The notes under the pieces are model-generated. The model did not search any database and was not told where the DNA came from. It saw only the letters and a program-made list of their open reading frames with translations. DNA of 64,000 nt from Sphingopyxis sp. USTB-05. GTDB lineage: Bacteria; Pseudomonadota; Alphaproteobacteria; Sphingomonadales; Sphingomonadaceae. The translations under genes and the position numbers were made by a program. Where the stretch lies: the NCBI RefSeq assembly GCF_023822045.1, contig NZ_CP084712.1:1488001-1552000 (forward strand), read 5' to 3'. This document shows positions 50,956 to 60,800 of this stretch, one piece after another. How positions within the stretch are numbered: the first letter of the stretch is position 1; each line of letters begins with the position of its first letter.

Positions 50956-52161
50956 TTATCCTGCGGCCCTCAACTTGCGCTGCGGTGCCGCCATGTCCTG
51001 CGAAAGGGTGTCGAGCCCTTGCCGCAAATCCGCGATGAGGTCATCCACCCTTTCGAGCCCGATGTGCAATCTTAGCAAGGGGCCGGGATAGCTGACCTTG
51101 TGCGTCCGCGCCTTGAGCTGCGGATCGACGGGGATCGCTAGACTCTCATAGCCGCCCCAACTGAAACCGAGACCGAAGAGTTCGAGGCGTTCGACCATCG
51201 CCGAGACCGCTGCTTCGGACGTCGGGTGGAGAACCGCCCCGATCAATCCGCAAATTCCGGTGAAGTCGCGGCTCCACACCGCGTGGCCGGGGTCGCTAGG
51301 AAGCGCGGGGCACATGACCGAATGAATTTCGGGCTGCGCTTCGAGCCATTGCGCGACCTGGAGCGCCGAGGCGCCGTGATGAGCAAGGCGCGTATGGAGC
51401 GTGCGCAGGCCCCGGATCGCCATATAGGCATCGTCGGGCGACACGGCCCAGCCGGTCTCGTAGCTCGAACTCGCAAGGAGGTCGGCGGCCTGGCCCTTGG
51501 CAGCGGCGAGACCCATGAAGACGTCCGAATGGCCGCACACATATTTGGTGAGCGACTGGATGCTGACATCGACCCCGTGATCAAGCGGCTTGAAGAGAAC
51601 GCCGGCCGCCCAGGTATTGTCGATGACCGTCATCACGCCGGCTTCCTTCGCCATGGCGGCGATCGCCGGGATGTCCTGCATCTCGAAGCTCAGCGAACCC
51701 GGAGATTCGAGGAAGATCACGCGGGTCTTGGGCGTGATCATCGCACGGATCGTCTCGGCGTCGTCCGCCGGGTCGAAATAGCGCGCGGTGACGCCATAGC
51801 GTCCGAGCGTACCGGCGAGGAAGCGCCGCGTGGGGTTGTAGACGGTGTCGCAGGCCAGCACTTCGTCGCCGGCGGAAAGCAGCGCGAGGAGGGTGCCGGT
51901 GATCGCGGTGAGGCCCGACGGATAGATGAAAGCCTCGTCGGCATTCTCGAGGTCGCGCAGCGCGTCGCGCAGCGTACGCTGGGTCGAAAGGCCGACGCGG
52001 CCATAGGTCACCTTGCCGCCATCATAGAGCGCTTCGCAGGTCGGCAGCAGCACCGTCGAGCCGCGCTGGATCGGCGGCCCCGGCGTCCGCTGGAGCGCGT
52101 CGCACGGGCTGTCGCCGTGGATGAGCCGCGTCTGCTCGTGAACCTTGCTGCAAAGCGTCAT
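50956..52161 (-). CDS. Cys/Met metabolism PLP enzyme, cystathionine beta-lyase-like
   Basis: A 401-residue enzyme of the Cys/Met-metabolism PLP family. The Schiff-base lysine is K206 in VSIQSLTKYVCGHSDVFMG; other family motifs are TYGRVGLSTQRTLRDALRDLE, AFIYPSGLTAITGTLLALL, FLESPGSLSFEMQDI and DNTWAAGVLFKPLDHG. Most similar to MetC-type beta-lyases, which split C-S bonds and release 2-aminoacrylate (then pyruvate and ammonia). It sits in a transport cluster, not with methionine genes, so a catabolic substrate is likely. It begins 14 bases after the sigma factor stop. Confidence 0.87.
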   Translation of the reverse strand: MTLCSKVHEQTRLIHGDSPCDALQRTPGPPIQRGSTVLLPTCEALYDGGKVTYGRVGLSTQRTLRDALRDLENADEAFIYPSGLTAITGTLLALLSAGDEVLACDTVYNPTRRFLAGTLGRYGVTARYFDPADDAETIRAMITPKTRVIFLESPGSLSFEMQDIPAIAAMAKEAGVMTVIDNTWAAGVLFKPLDHGVDVSIQSLTKYVCGHSDVFMGLAAAKGQAADLLASSSYETGWAVSPDDAYMAIRGLRTLHTRLAHHGASALQVAQWLEAQPEIHSVMCPALPSDPGHAVWSRDFTGICGLIGAVLHPTSEAAVSAMVERLELFGLGFSWGGYESLAIPVDPQLKARTHKVSYPGPLLRLHIGLERVDDLIADLRQGLDTLSQDMAAPQRKLRAAG

Positions 52162-52175
52162 TTATCTTTTCTTTC

Positions 52176-52865
52176 TCAGATGGAATTGGAGAGGAGTTTT
52201 TGCCGCTGCGGCGAGAGGCCGCTGCGGTGTGCCGCGACGAGATCGCTGCGGCGGACGACCGAGAGCGCCTTCGCGGCCTTGGTCACATGTTTTTCGATCG
52301 CGCTCGTCGAGATGTTGTAGCGGCTCGCGAGGCTCTTCAGGCTCGACCCTTCGACGCGGATCGCGACGAGGATTTCCTGCGTGCGTTCGGGGAGCTGGCT
52401 GAGGGTAGTCTCGACCGCGCGAACCTCGTCCTTGGCGAGCAGGATGCGCAGCGGGGACATCTCGTCGACCGGATGGTCGGGTTCGTCGAGCTGGCAATGG
52501 CAGTCGCTGCGGCGCGTGGTCTGGCGGCGGTGGCGGTCGATGAGCGCGGCCTGCGCGGCCTGAAACAGGTAGCATTTGGGATGGGCGACCGCGGCGGCAT
52601 CGGCGCGGCGAATGATGCTGAGGAGAACATCCTGAAGGACGTCGTCGAGGTCCGACACCGGAACGCGGCGGCGGAGATATTTCCGGAGGAGAGGGAGGTG
52701 GGGCCAGAAGGCTTCGACGAGATCGGGTGCACCATCGTCCGGTGCCGTGGCGGGGGCTGCCACCGGCTTTTCTACCGGCGGGGCGACGAACTCGAACGCC
52801 TGCCAGGCATCGCCTGCCGTGACGTTTTCAGTCTCATACTCTGCCCCATAGGCGCTGAATGTCAT
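52176..52865 (-). CDS. ECF-type sigma-70 factor
   Basis: A 229-residue factor. Region 2 is seen in FWPHLPLLRKYLRRRVPVSD, LDDVLQDVLLSIIRRAD and YLFQAAQAALIDRHRR; region 4 in LSQLPERTQEILVAIRVEG and LASRYNISTSAIEKHVTKAA. A 45-residue N-terminal extension and a short C-terminal tail are present. It resembles FecI-type factors that drive TonB receptor genes. No FecR anti-sigma gene is adjacent; instead metC-like, TonB and CRTAC1 genes follow on the same strand. Confidence 0.9.
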   Translation of the reverse strand: MTFSAYGAEYETENVTAGDAWQAFEFVAPPVEKPVAAPATAPDDGAPDLVEAFWPHLPLLRKYLRRRVPVSDLDDVLQDVLLSIIRRADAAAVAHPKCYLFQAAQAALIDRHRRQTTRRSDCHCQLDEPDHPVDEMSPLRILLAKDEVRAVETTLSQLPERTQEILVAIRVEGSSLKSLASRYNISTSAIEKHVTKAAKALSVVRRSDLVAAHRSGLSPQRQKLLSNSI

Positions 52866-53180
52866 CGTGCGTCCCCTTATGGCGACATTTTATGACATGG
52901 GTGCTGGGGTGAATTCTTCACCGACTTTGACGGTGATTTGGCTAATGTTGGGATGATTGAACCGAATTGACGGTATTTTGTCGATCAAATGATCGAAATC
53001 CTACATGAACGACGTCGGTTCGGTCGAATCGGCTGTCCCGGAGTCGCCTCGGAACTGCAACATTCGGCCAATGCCGCGAAACTTACTCGCGGAATCGCGC
53101 TTTGGGCGATGGGGTATTCGGTTCGTAGCGCGTCAAAGCCAAGGGGCCTCCCGCAACGAGGAGGCAAGAGGAGTGGTCGC
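52866..53180. promoter_or_regulatory. Divergent control region with a GGTGAA palindrome
   Basis: About 315 bases between the sigma factor and the DAACS symporter. GGTGAATTCTTCACC at 52,908-52,922 is a perfect 6+3+6 palindrome, followed by AT-rich DNA (TATTTTGTCGATCAAATGATCG) of the type bound by Lrp/AsnC regulators, one of which is encoded at 54,521. No gene is seen here. Confidence 0.45.
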
Positions 53181-54524
53181 ATGGCGAGAACCTGGCTCAT
53201 ATTGTCGTCGCTGGTCGCGGGGCTTGCGCTGGGCGTGGGATGGACGCGGCTCGGCCTTGCCGGTCTCACGGATGCGGTTTCGATTGCCGACAGCATCGGC
53301 GGCGTGTGGCTCGACGGCCTCCGGATGACGATCATTCCGCTCGTCGTCTCGCTTCTCATTACCGGGATCGCAAAGACGGTCGACAGCGCGCGGGGCGACC
53401 GCGTTGCGATGCGCTCCGTCGTCACCTTCATCGCGCTGCTGTGGATTTCGACCGCGATGGCGGCGGTACTCGTGCCCGCGCTGCTCGGCATCTTCCCGAT
53501 GCCCGCCGAGGCGGCGCGCTCGCTCGCGGCGAGCCTGACGACCTCGGCCCATGTCGAGGCGCCGACGGTCGGGATCGCGGCATTCCTGCGCTCGATCGTG
53601 CCCACCAATCCGATAGCCGCGGCTGCGAACGACGCGCTGTTGCCGCTCATCCTTTTCACTGCCGTCTTCGCCGTTGCGCTCGCGCGGCTGCCGGCCGCGC
53701 AGCGCGAACCGGTCACGGCCTTTTTCGACACGATCGCAAGTGCGGTGCTGCTCATCGTCGGCTGGGTGCTCGCGCTCGCGCCGATCGGTGTGCTTGCGCT
53801 CGCTTTCGGCGTCGGCGCGCGCGCGGGCACCTCGGCGATCGGCGCGCTTGCCCATTATGTCGTGATCGTGTCGAGCGCCGGGCTCGCGGCCTGGGCGCTC
53901 GCCTATCCGGTCGCGGTGTTCGGCGGCCGCGTCCGCCTGCTCGCCTTCGCAAAGGCGGTGGCACCGGCGCAAGCGGTCGCGCTCAGCACCCAGTCGTCGC
54001 TCGCGTCGCTCCCGCCGATGTTGAAAGCGTCGGCCGACCTCGGGGTCGACCGTTCGGTCTCGCGCGTGTCGCTGCCGGTCGCCGTCGCCATCTTCCGGGT
54101 GACGAGCCCCGCGATGAACCTCGCGGTCGCCATCTATGTCGCGCACTGGCTCGGCTTGCCGCTCGCCCCTTCGGCGATCGCGGCGGGCGCTGCGGTCGCG
54201 GCTATCACGACGATCGGGTCGGTGAGCCTTCCCGGACAGGTGAGTTTTCTCACCTCGATCGCACCGATCTGTGTCGCGATGGGCATTCCGATCGAGCCGC
54301 TCGCGCTGCTCATCGCGGTCGAGATGATCCCCGACCTCGTGCGCACCGTCGGCAATGTGACGATGGACGTCGCCGCGACGACGGCGATTGCGCGGATGGG
54401 GCCGGCGCACTCGGCCGTCGGCGATGCGGGGGCCGAAGGATTGGACGGCGGGGAGGGCGCCGCACCCTCGTTGCCCGCGCTCGCTACCGCTCGCGCGCAC
54501 GAATTTGAAGGAGCAAAGCCATGA
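53181..54524 (+). CDS. DAACS family dicarboxylate/amino acid:cation symporter, divergent motif
   Basis: A 447-residue membrane protein from the ATG at 53,181, with AGAGGAG upstream; 64 codons of upstream frame are not used. It shows about eight hydrophobic segments and the serine-rich hairpin AVALSTQSSLASLPPML. The usual sodium/substrate motif (NMDGT type) is replaced by IFRVTSPAMNLAVAI, so selectivity probably differs from aspartate/glutamate carriers. The stop overlaps the Lrp-type regulator start (ATGA). It probably imports an amino acid or related acid. Confidence 0.87.
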   Translation: MARTWLILSSLVAGLALGVGWTRLGLAGLTDAVSIADSIGGVWLDGLRMTIIPLVVSLLITGIAKTVDSARGDRVAMRSVVTFIALLWISTAMAAVLVPALLGIFPMPAEAARSLAASLTTSAHVEAPTVGIAAFLRSIVPTNPIAAAANDALLPLILFTAVFAVALARLPAAQREPVTAFFDTIASAVLLIVGWVLALAPIGVLALAFGVGARAGTSAIGALAHYVVIVSSAGLAAWALAYPVAVFGGRVRLLAFAKAVAPAQAVALSTQSSLASLPPMLKASADLGVDRSVSRVSLPVAVAIFRVTSPAMNLAVAIYVAHWLGLPLAPSAIAAGAAVAAITTIGSVSLPGQVSFLTSIAPICVAMGIPIEPLALLIAVEMIPDLVRTVGNVTMDVAATTAIARMGPAHSAVGDAGAEGLDGGEGAAPSLPALATARAHEFEGAKP

Positions 54525-55000
54525 CCCGCGTTTCACTCGACGATGCCGACGTCCGGATCCTGGGGTTCCTCCAGGAGGATGCGACGCTCTCGGTCGCTGC
54601 CGTCGCCGCGAAGGCCAATATGTCGCAAAATGCGTGCTGGCGGCGGATCAAGCGGCTCGAGGAGAGCGGGGTGATCTCGCGGCGCGTGACGATCCTCGAC
54701 GCGAGCGCGCTCGGGCTCGATCTCACCGTCTTCGTGAGCCTGCGGGCTTCCGAGCATAGCGAGGCCTGGCTCGAGATGCTCAATTCGGCGATCCGCGACA
54801 TTCCCGAGGTTGTCGAATTCTACCGCATGACCGGCGACGTCGACTATCTGCTCAAGCTCAGGGTCGAGAATATGGCCGCCTATGATGCGGTCTACCGGCG
54901 CATCATCCGTTCGATCCGGCTCACCGATGTGAGCTCGGCCTTCTCGATGGAAGAAATCAAGTTCACCACCGCGCTACCGCTCACGGCGCGCCCGTCCTGA
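54521..55000 (+). CDS. Lrp/AsnC family transcriptional regulator
   Basis: A 159-residue regulator. The N-terminal winged helix reads DADVRILGFLQEDATLSVAA, then ANMSQNACWRRIKRLEESGVIS. The C-terminal RAM ligand domain has VFVSLRASEHSEAWLEML, VVEFYRMTGDVDYLLKLRVEN and VYRRIIRSIRLTDVSSAFSM. Such proteins sense amino acids. GAAGGAG precedes the ATG, which overlaps the symporter stop. It likely controls the symporter and the divergent sigma operon. Confidence 0.94.
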   Translation: MTRVSLDDADVRILGFLQEDATLSVAAVAAKANMSQNACWRRIKRLEESGVISRRVTILDASALGLDLTVFVSLRASEHSEAWLEMLNSAIRDIPEVVEFYRMTGDVDYLLKLRVENMAAYDAVYRRIIRSIRLTDVSSAFSMEEIKFTTALPLTARPS

Positions 55001-55017
55001 TCGTCAGGGACGGGCGC
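54988..55017. terminator. Bidirectional terminator hairpin
   Basis: A perfect 10-base stem (GCGCCCGTCC at 54,988-54,997; complement at 55,008-55,017) spans the stop of the Lrp-type gene and faces the convergent amidohydrolase gene. Probably ends both transcripts. Confidence 0.65.
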
Positions 55018-55028
55018 GGCGCGGCGGG

Positions 55029-56276
55029 TCAGCGCGTGTAGCGCTTGCCGAGTTCGGTCGCGCGCGAGGTCAGCGGCTGTTCCTTGCCCGCGATGAAGAT
55101 CGCGGTCGGCTGGGTGAGCGGTTCGAGCGGATCGCCGTCCCAGATCACAATGTCGGCGGCCTTGCCGGGCGCGATCGAGCCCATCTGGTCGGCGACGCCG
55201 AAGATGCGCGCCGGCGCGAGCGTGAGCGCCTCGATGCCGGCGGCATAAGGAAGGCCGCGCGATACCGCGAGGCCCGCATTGTAGCGCATCTCGCGCACGC
55301 GGTGCCCGGCATCGTTGCCGCCGATCGCGATCTCGACCCCTGCCGCCTTCAGGATCGACGCGTTCTGGAGCGAAGCACCGAGCATGTCGAAGTTCGAGGG
55401 AATATTCGAGGTCGGGTTGATGAGCACGGGGACCTTTGCCGCCGCGATCTCGTCGGCGACACGCCAGGCCTCCTCGGCGCCCGAGAGGATGATCTTGAGC
55501 TTGTAGTCGCGCGCAAGCTTCAGCACCTGCTGGATGTCGGCGGCGCGGTGGACGACGACGATCAGCGGCATCGTGCCGGCGAGCACGGGTTTCAGCGCCG
55601 CGACGTCGGCCTGCGAGAGCTCGAAGGGATATTCGTCGCGCGGCGCCTGCCGAGCCAGATCGAAGATCTGGCGTAGCTGGACGAACTCTGCGGCACGCGA
55701 GCCGCCGATACGCGCGGCGCCGTCCTCGCCGAGTTCGAGCATCATGCCGACTCCGGGGCGATGCAAGATGGTCGCACCCTCGCCGAGCGAAATGAGCGCC
55801 GCCTTGCCCGCGAAGGGCAGTTCGCGTTCCTTCTCGCTGTCGTCATAGTCGGGCATCACGACCGCATGAGTGACGCCGCCGAGCCGGGCGATCGGAATGA
55901 GCGTCGAGGCGGGATTGAGCCCGTATTGGACGTCGAACGAGGCGCTGATCCCCGAATTATGGGTCTTGTTGTCGACCGAGCCGTCGACCGAGCTGACCTC
56001 GATGAGACCGAGCGCGGTGTTCACCGCGATGAGCCCGGGGGTGACGATCGCGCCCTTGGCATCGATTATGCGCACGCCCGCGGGGACCGCGACATTCGAA
56101 CCGGCGGCGGTAATCCGTCCGTCGCGCACGATCACCGTGCCATTCTCGACTTCGCCGACCGGGCCGGGGGTCAGGAGATGGGCGTTGGTGATAGCGAAAG
56201 TCTGCGCTGCGGCCGTGGGGGCAGCCGCAGCGAGGGCCAGGGCGAGGCTTACGAAAACTGGGAGCCGTCGTTGCAT
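55029..56276 (-). CDS. Amidohydrolase-fold protein lacking the HxH metal motif
   Basis: A 415-residue exported protein from the ATG at 56,276 (signal VFVSLALALAAAAPTAAAQ), one base after the upstream amidohydrolase stop, with GGGGAGGAA ahead. The fold is that of imidazolonepropionase-like amidohydrolases (GTVIVRDGRITAAGSNVAVP; APARIFGVADQMGSIAPGKA), but at the usual GLIDAHTH position it reads GLIAVNTALG, with N86-T87-A88 in place of HxH. It keeps VVVHRAADIQQ and NDAGHRVREM. It may be an inactive partner or use another metal site. The substrate is unknown. Confidence 0.85.
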   Translation of the reverse strand: MQRRLPVFVSLALALAAAAPTAAAQTFAITNAHLLTPGPVGEVENGTVIVRDGRITAAGSNVAVPAGVRIIDAKGAIVTPGLIAVNTALGLIEVSSVDGSVDNKTHNSGISASFDVQYGLNPASTLIPIARLGGVTHAVVMPDYDDSEKERELPFAGKAALISLGEGATILHRPGVGMMLELGEDGAARIGGSRAAEFVQLRQIFDLARQAPRDEYPFELSQADVAALKPVLAGTMPLIVVVHRAADIQQVLKLARDYKLKIILSGAEEAWRVADEIAAAKVPVLINPTSNIPSNFDMLGASLQNASILKAAGVEIAIGGNDAGHRVREMRYNAGLAVSRGLPYAAGIEALTLAPARIFGVADQMGSIAPGKAADIVIWDGDPLEPLTQPTAIFIAGKEQPLTSRATELGKRYTR

Positions 56277-56277
56277 C

Positions 56278-57741
56278 TCATTCCTCCCCGACCGGTTGGC
56301 CGATTTCAAAATCGCTTCGGTAGCGTGTGGCGGGATCGCTCGTGTCGAGGACGAGCGCGCCGTCGATGAAGACTTTCTCGGCGATCGCGTAGACGCTGAA
56401 CGGATTCTTGCTCCACAGCACGACGTCGGCCATCTTGCCGGGCTCTAGCGAGCCGGTCTTGTCGGCGATCCCCATGATCTTCGCGGGATTGATGGTGATC
56501 CACTTGATCGCCTCCTCCTGCGGAATGTCTATGCCTGCGCGGCGTCCGGCCGCCATGGCAACCGCGCTCTCGACGTTGAGCCGCTGGATCAGCCTTTGTT
56601 CGTCCGAATGGATCGCGACGCAGACCCCGGCCTTGCTCAGGATCGCGGCATTTTCCTCGATCGCGTCATAGGCTTCCATCTTGAAGCCCCAGCGGGTCGC
56701 CCAGGTCGCGACGCAGACGTCGTCGGCGACGAGCAGGTCGGCGATCTTGTAGGCTTCGACGGCGTGATGGAAAGCGCGCGTCTTGTAGCCGAACTCATGG
56801 CCGACATCGAGCATCACCGCCATTTCGTCGGCGCGGTAGCAATGGTTCTGGACGAGGATGTCGCCCTTGAGAACGCCGGCGAGCGTCTCGAGTCCGAGGT
56901 CGCGCTTCGGTGCTTCGCCGCCTTCGCCGCGCGCGCGCTTCTTTTCATAGGCGTCGACCTTGCGGCCATATTCGGCGGCGTCGATCCACGCGCGGCGGAA
57001 ACCGGCGACTTCGCCCATGCGGGTCGCGGGTGCACGGCCGCGGCTGCCGTAGCGGCCCTTGGGGTTCTCGCCGCACGCCATCTTGAGCGTGTAGGGCGCG
57101 CCCGGGAATTTCATCTGCTGGACCGTCACCGCGGGCACATTCTTCACGCTGACGCCGCGTCCGCCGAAGAGGTTGGCGGAGCCCGGCAGGATGAGGAGGC
57201 TGGTCACGCCGCCGGCGCGAGCCTTGGTGAAGACCGGGTCCTGCGGCCAGATCGAATGCTCGGCCCAGACATGCGCGGTATAGGGATCGATATTCTCGTT
57301 GCCGTCGGCATGGCCTTGGACGCCCGGCGCCGGGAAGACGCCAAGGTGCGAGTGGGCGTCGATGATGCCCGGGGTTACCCATTTGCCGCGCCCGTCGATG
57401 ACGCGCGCGCCCGAAGGCACGGCGATGTCGGCGCCGACCGCGACGATCTTGCCCGACGCCATCAGCACGGTGCCATTGTCGATCCGCGTGCCGGTTCCGG
57501 TGAGGATCGAGGCGCCGACGATCGCGGTGTCGGCGGCGGGGCGCGGTGCGTAGGTGCTCTGGAAAGGTTCGGGCGCCGGTTTGGCGGGCTCTGCTGCGGG
57601 CGCCGGGCTCGTCGCCGGACGGGCCGACGAGACATCGGAAGCGCAACCCGCAAGGAGTGCGAGTGCGGTGCCGAGGAGCGCGGCGCGCGCGGTGCAGCGG
57701 CTGCGGAGTGAGGGGGGAGCTATCGAGACATGTCGTGTCAC
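56278..57741 (-). CDS. Amidohydrolase lipoprotein with intact metal motif
   Basis: A 487-residue protein. The GTG at 57,741 gives an N-terminus with a lipoprotein signal (LLGTALALLAGC), preceded by AAGGTGA; longer frames overlap the TonB gene side and look non-coding. The amidohydrolase HxH is present in GIIDAHSHLGVF, further ligands lie in VQNHCYRADEM and AFHHAVEAYK, and the C-terminal NPAKIMGIADKTGSLEPGKMADVVLW is canonical. It forms a tandem pair with the HxH-less paralogue downstream; heteromeric function is possible. Confidence 0.88.
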   Translation of the reverse strand: MTRHVSIAPPSLRSRCTARAALLGTALALLAGCASDVSSARPATSPAPAAEPAKPAPEPFQSTYAPRPAADTAIVGASILTGTGTRIDNGTVLMASGKIVAVGADIAVPSGARVIDGRGKWVTPGIIDAHSHLGVFPAPGVQGHADGNENIDPYTAHVWAEHSIWPQDPVFTKARAGGVTSLLILPGSANLFGGRGVSVKNVPAVTVQQMKFPGAPYTLKMACGENPKGRYGSRGRAPATRMGEVAGFRRAWIDAAEYGRKVDAYEKKRARGEGGEAPKRDLGLETLAGVLKGDILVQNHCYRADEMAVMLDVGHEFGYKTRAFHHAVEAYKIADLLVADDVCVATWATRWGFKMEAYDAIEENAAILSKAGVCVAIHSDEQRLIQRLNVESAVAMAAGRRAGIDIPQEEAIKWITINPAKIMGIADKTGSLEPGKMADVVLWSKNPFSVYAIAEKVFIDGALVLDTSDPATRYRSDFEIGQPVGEE

Positions 57742-57826
57742 GCCGGGGTCACCTTGTGCGAAGCGATGGGAAGGGCGGCAATTCGGCCGCCGTGCGGAGG
57801 TGCACGGCGGCCGGACGGGAGACGGA

Positions 57827-60800
57827 TCAGAAGTTCTTCCTGACGCTCGCGTACCAGTAGCGCGGGTTCGGCGAATAGAGCGAGCCCATATAACCGAAGG
57901 CGCTGGAATCGAGCGGCGGATGCGCATTGGTGATGTTTCGCACGCCGACCCGGAGTTGGGTGCCGTCGGTGAAGCCGCCCTTGAGGTCGTACTGGAGATA
58001 GAGGTTTCCGGTCGTATAGGCCTTGAGCAGCAGATTTTCGCCGTTCACCGAAATATCGTTGTCGAGCACGCTTCCGGTGTAGCTCACGAAGCCGCCCGCG
58101 GTGAACTGACCAAGCTTCCACGTCAGCGAAGCCGAGCCGCGCCACTTGGGAAGCCCGTCCTGACGGATCAGGCTGCCGCCCTCGGGAATGATCGTGTCAA
58201 TGTTGATCGTTCCCGCCGCGCGCGCATCGAGCAGCGTCTGGATGTCGGGCGAGGCGTCGCGGAAATATTTGAGCAGATAGGCGGCGTTGGCATTGAAATC
58301 GAAGGTGCCGATGCCGGTATCGCGAACCGAAAGGTTGAAGCCGAAATCGATGCCGCGAACCGTTTGCGGTTCGAGGTTGCGATAGATGTCGTCGACATAC
58401 TGAACCTGCCCGACGGGCGCGATGCCGGTGCCGGCGAACAAGGCAATATCGTCGGCGGTCGGCGCCGCGCGCACGACATTAGGATCGGTCGAACCCTGCA
58501 GACGCTGGAGATAGTCGTTGATGAGCGCATTGCCCTCGCCATAGACGCCGACGATGCCCTTCTGCTTCACCTGCCAATAGTCGACGGTGAAGGTCGTGCG
58601 AACGCTGCCGCTGTTGAATATCGGCGGCTGGAGCACGGTACCGACGGTGAAGGTGCTCGACGTTTCGGGCTTGAGGTCGGGATTGCCGGCGCGGCGGCCG
58701 GTGGTCACGAAACTCTGTGCACAGTTGCCGAAGGTCGCGATGCGGCCCGCACGCAAGTCCGCCTCGCAGCGGATATAGTCGGTGCGCGTGTTGCCGCGGG
58801 TGACGATGGTGGCGTTGGTCTGTTCGAGGTTTGGAGCGCGGAAGCCCTGGGCCCAGGAGCCACGGATACGCCAGCCTTCGAACAGGTCCCAGGCCGCCGC
58901 GACCTTCGGCTTGGCGATGCTGCCGAAGTCCGAATAATGTTCGTAGCGGCCCGCAAGCTGCACTTCGAGACTGCGGATGAGCGGAATTTCCATCTCAGGC
59001 GCGATCAGCGGCACCGCGAGTTCGGCATAGGCGGCGTAGACGGTGCGCGAACCTTTAGTGTCGGGAGTCGGGCTGACCCCGAAGAGGTCGCTGTCCTGAA
59101 CGATACCGGTGACGGTGTCGGTCCATTTGATCGTGCCGTCGACCCGCTCGTCGCGGTCGTCGAGCTGCGAGTCCCGGCGGACTTCGCCGCCGATCGCCAT
59201 CCCGACATTGCCGGCGGGCAGCGCGAAGAGGTCGGCCTTCGACGCCTTGAAGTCCCACATGGCCAGCGTCGCCTTGCCGCGGCGTGTGCTTTTGATGCGG
59301 ATCGCGTCGAGCGCGGCCTGGTTGCTCGGGCTGGTGTCGATGCCGGTCGGGTCGGCCGGGTTGCCGCCGTTGAACGGATTATAGGCCTCGGGGGTGGAGA
59401 GGGCGAGATTGCGCTGGAGCAGCGTCGCGCTGATCCCGTCCTGCACGTCGCGCACGCTCGACTCCGAATAGACCGCGGCGGTTTCCCAGTTGAACCCGAG
59501 GGCTTCGCCTTTCAGGCCGAGAACGGCGCGATATTGCCGGTTGGTCACGTCGACGATCGTCGGCCCCAGATCGGTGAAGCGATAATTGGTCATCGTCACT
59601 GGAAGGCCTGCGGCGGGAGCGTCGATCCCCGGAAGGCGATTTGGGTTGACGCTGCCGTTTGCGAAGGTGACCGGCCCGAAGGGATTCCAATAGTTCGATG
59701 CCGGAATCGACATGCGGATCGAGCCGATCGTGAAAACGCTGTCCTGGACGCTCCGGGTCTTTCCGTAATAATAGCCGGCTTCGCCGAACAGCGTGACGCC
59801 GTCCGTAAGGTCGTAATGGCCGCTCGCGAACAGGTTGATGCGGTCGAGTTTCGGCGAAATCGAGATCGGGTAATTGGCCTGCGAGTTCCAGCGTGTGTTG
59901 CGATCGGCGCCGGTCGTCGCGCGGGTGCCGTCGTCGATGCAGATGCCGCCGGCAAGCGCCGCTGAGCATCCGCCGTTGGCGGTCGGCTGGATCGAGAAGA
60001 CCCCGGCGTTCGTCGTGACGTTGACGCCATTCTGACGGACACGGACCCCGGTGGTGAAGTCGCCCCATGGCGACAGCGTGTTGCGGTCGTCGAGCGCATT
60101 GTTGCCCGCAAAGACGGTGCCGGCGAAATCAGGGAAGTCGCGATGGTCGGCGGTCGCGGTGAAGTCCTGGTCCTGCGACGTCAGCGCGGTCCGGCGGGTA
60201 TAGTTGAAGAGGACCGAGATATTGCCGCGGTTTTCGGCGAGGTCCTTGCCGAGATAGCCGGAGGCATTGAACTCGCGAAGGCCGGTGCCCTCGCCGCCGC
60301 CATATTGAAGCGACAGGCTGCCGCCGTCGATATTGTCGCGCAGCACGGTGTTGACGACACCTGCGACTGCATCGGTGCCATAGAGCGCCGCGGCGCCGTC
60401 GCGCAGGACTTCGACGCGCTGGACGCCGTACACGGGGATGGCGTTGGTGTTGTAGGTGATGACGGGAGCGAGCGAGGCGCTGGCCTGGCTTCCGGGATGC
60501 TGGACGACGCGGCGGCCGTTGAGGAGCACGAGCGTGTTGCCCACACCGAGACCGCGCAAATCGACCGAGCCGATGTCGCCGCGCGCAAAGTTGCTGCTCG
60601 TCTGACCGCTGCTGCTGTTGAAGGAGACGTCGCCCATTTGCGGGATCGAGCGGAAGAGGTCGTCGCCCGAGACGGCGGCGGTGGCTGCGATCTCGCTTTC
60701 ACCGACGACGGTGACAGGAAGCGCGTCGGTAATCTTCGAGCCCTGGATGCGGCTGCCCGTCACGACGATGTCGGAAGCGGCAGGATCGGCGGCATTTGTC

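Noticed and set aside
48446..51091. 881-codon plus-strand ORF opposite the second TonB receptor
   Set aside because: Same effect of high-GC codon use; crosses gene borders and shows no family motif.
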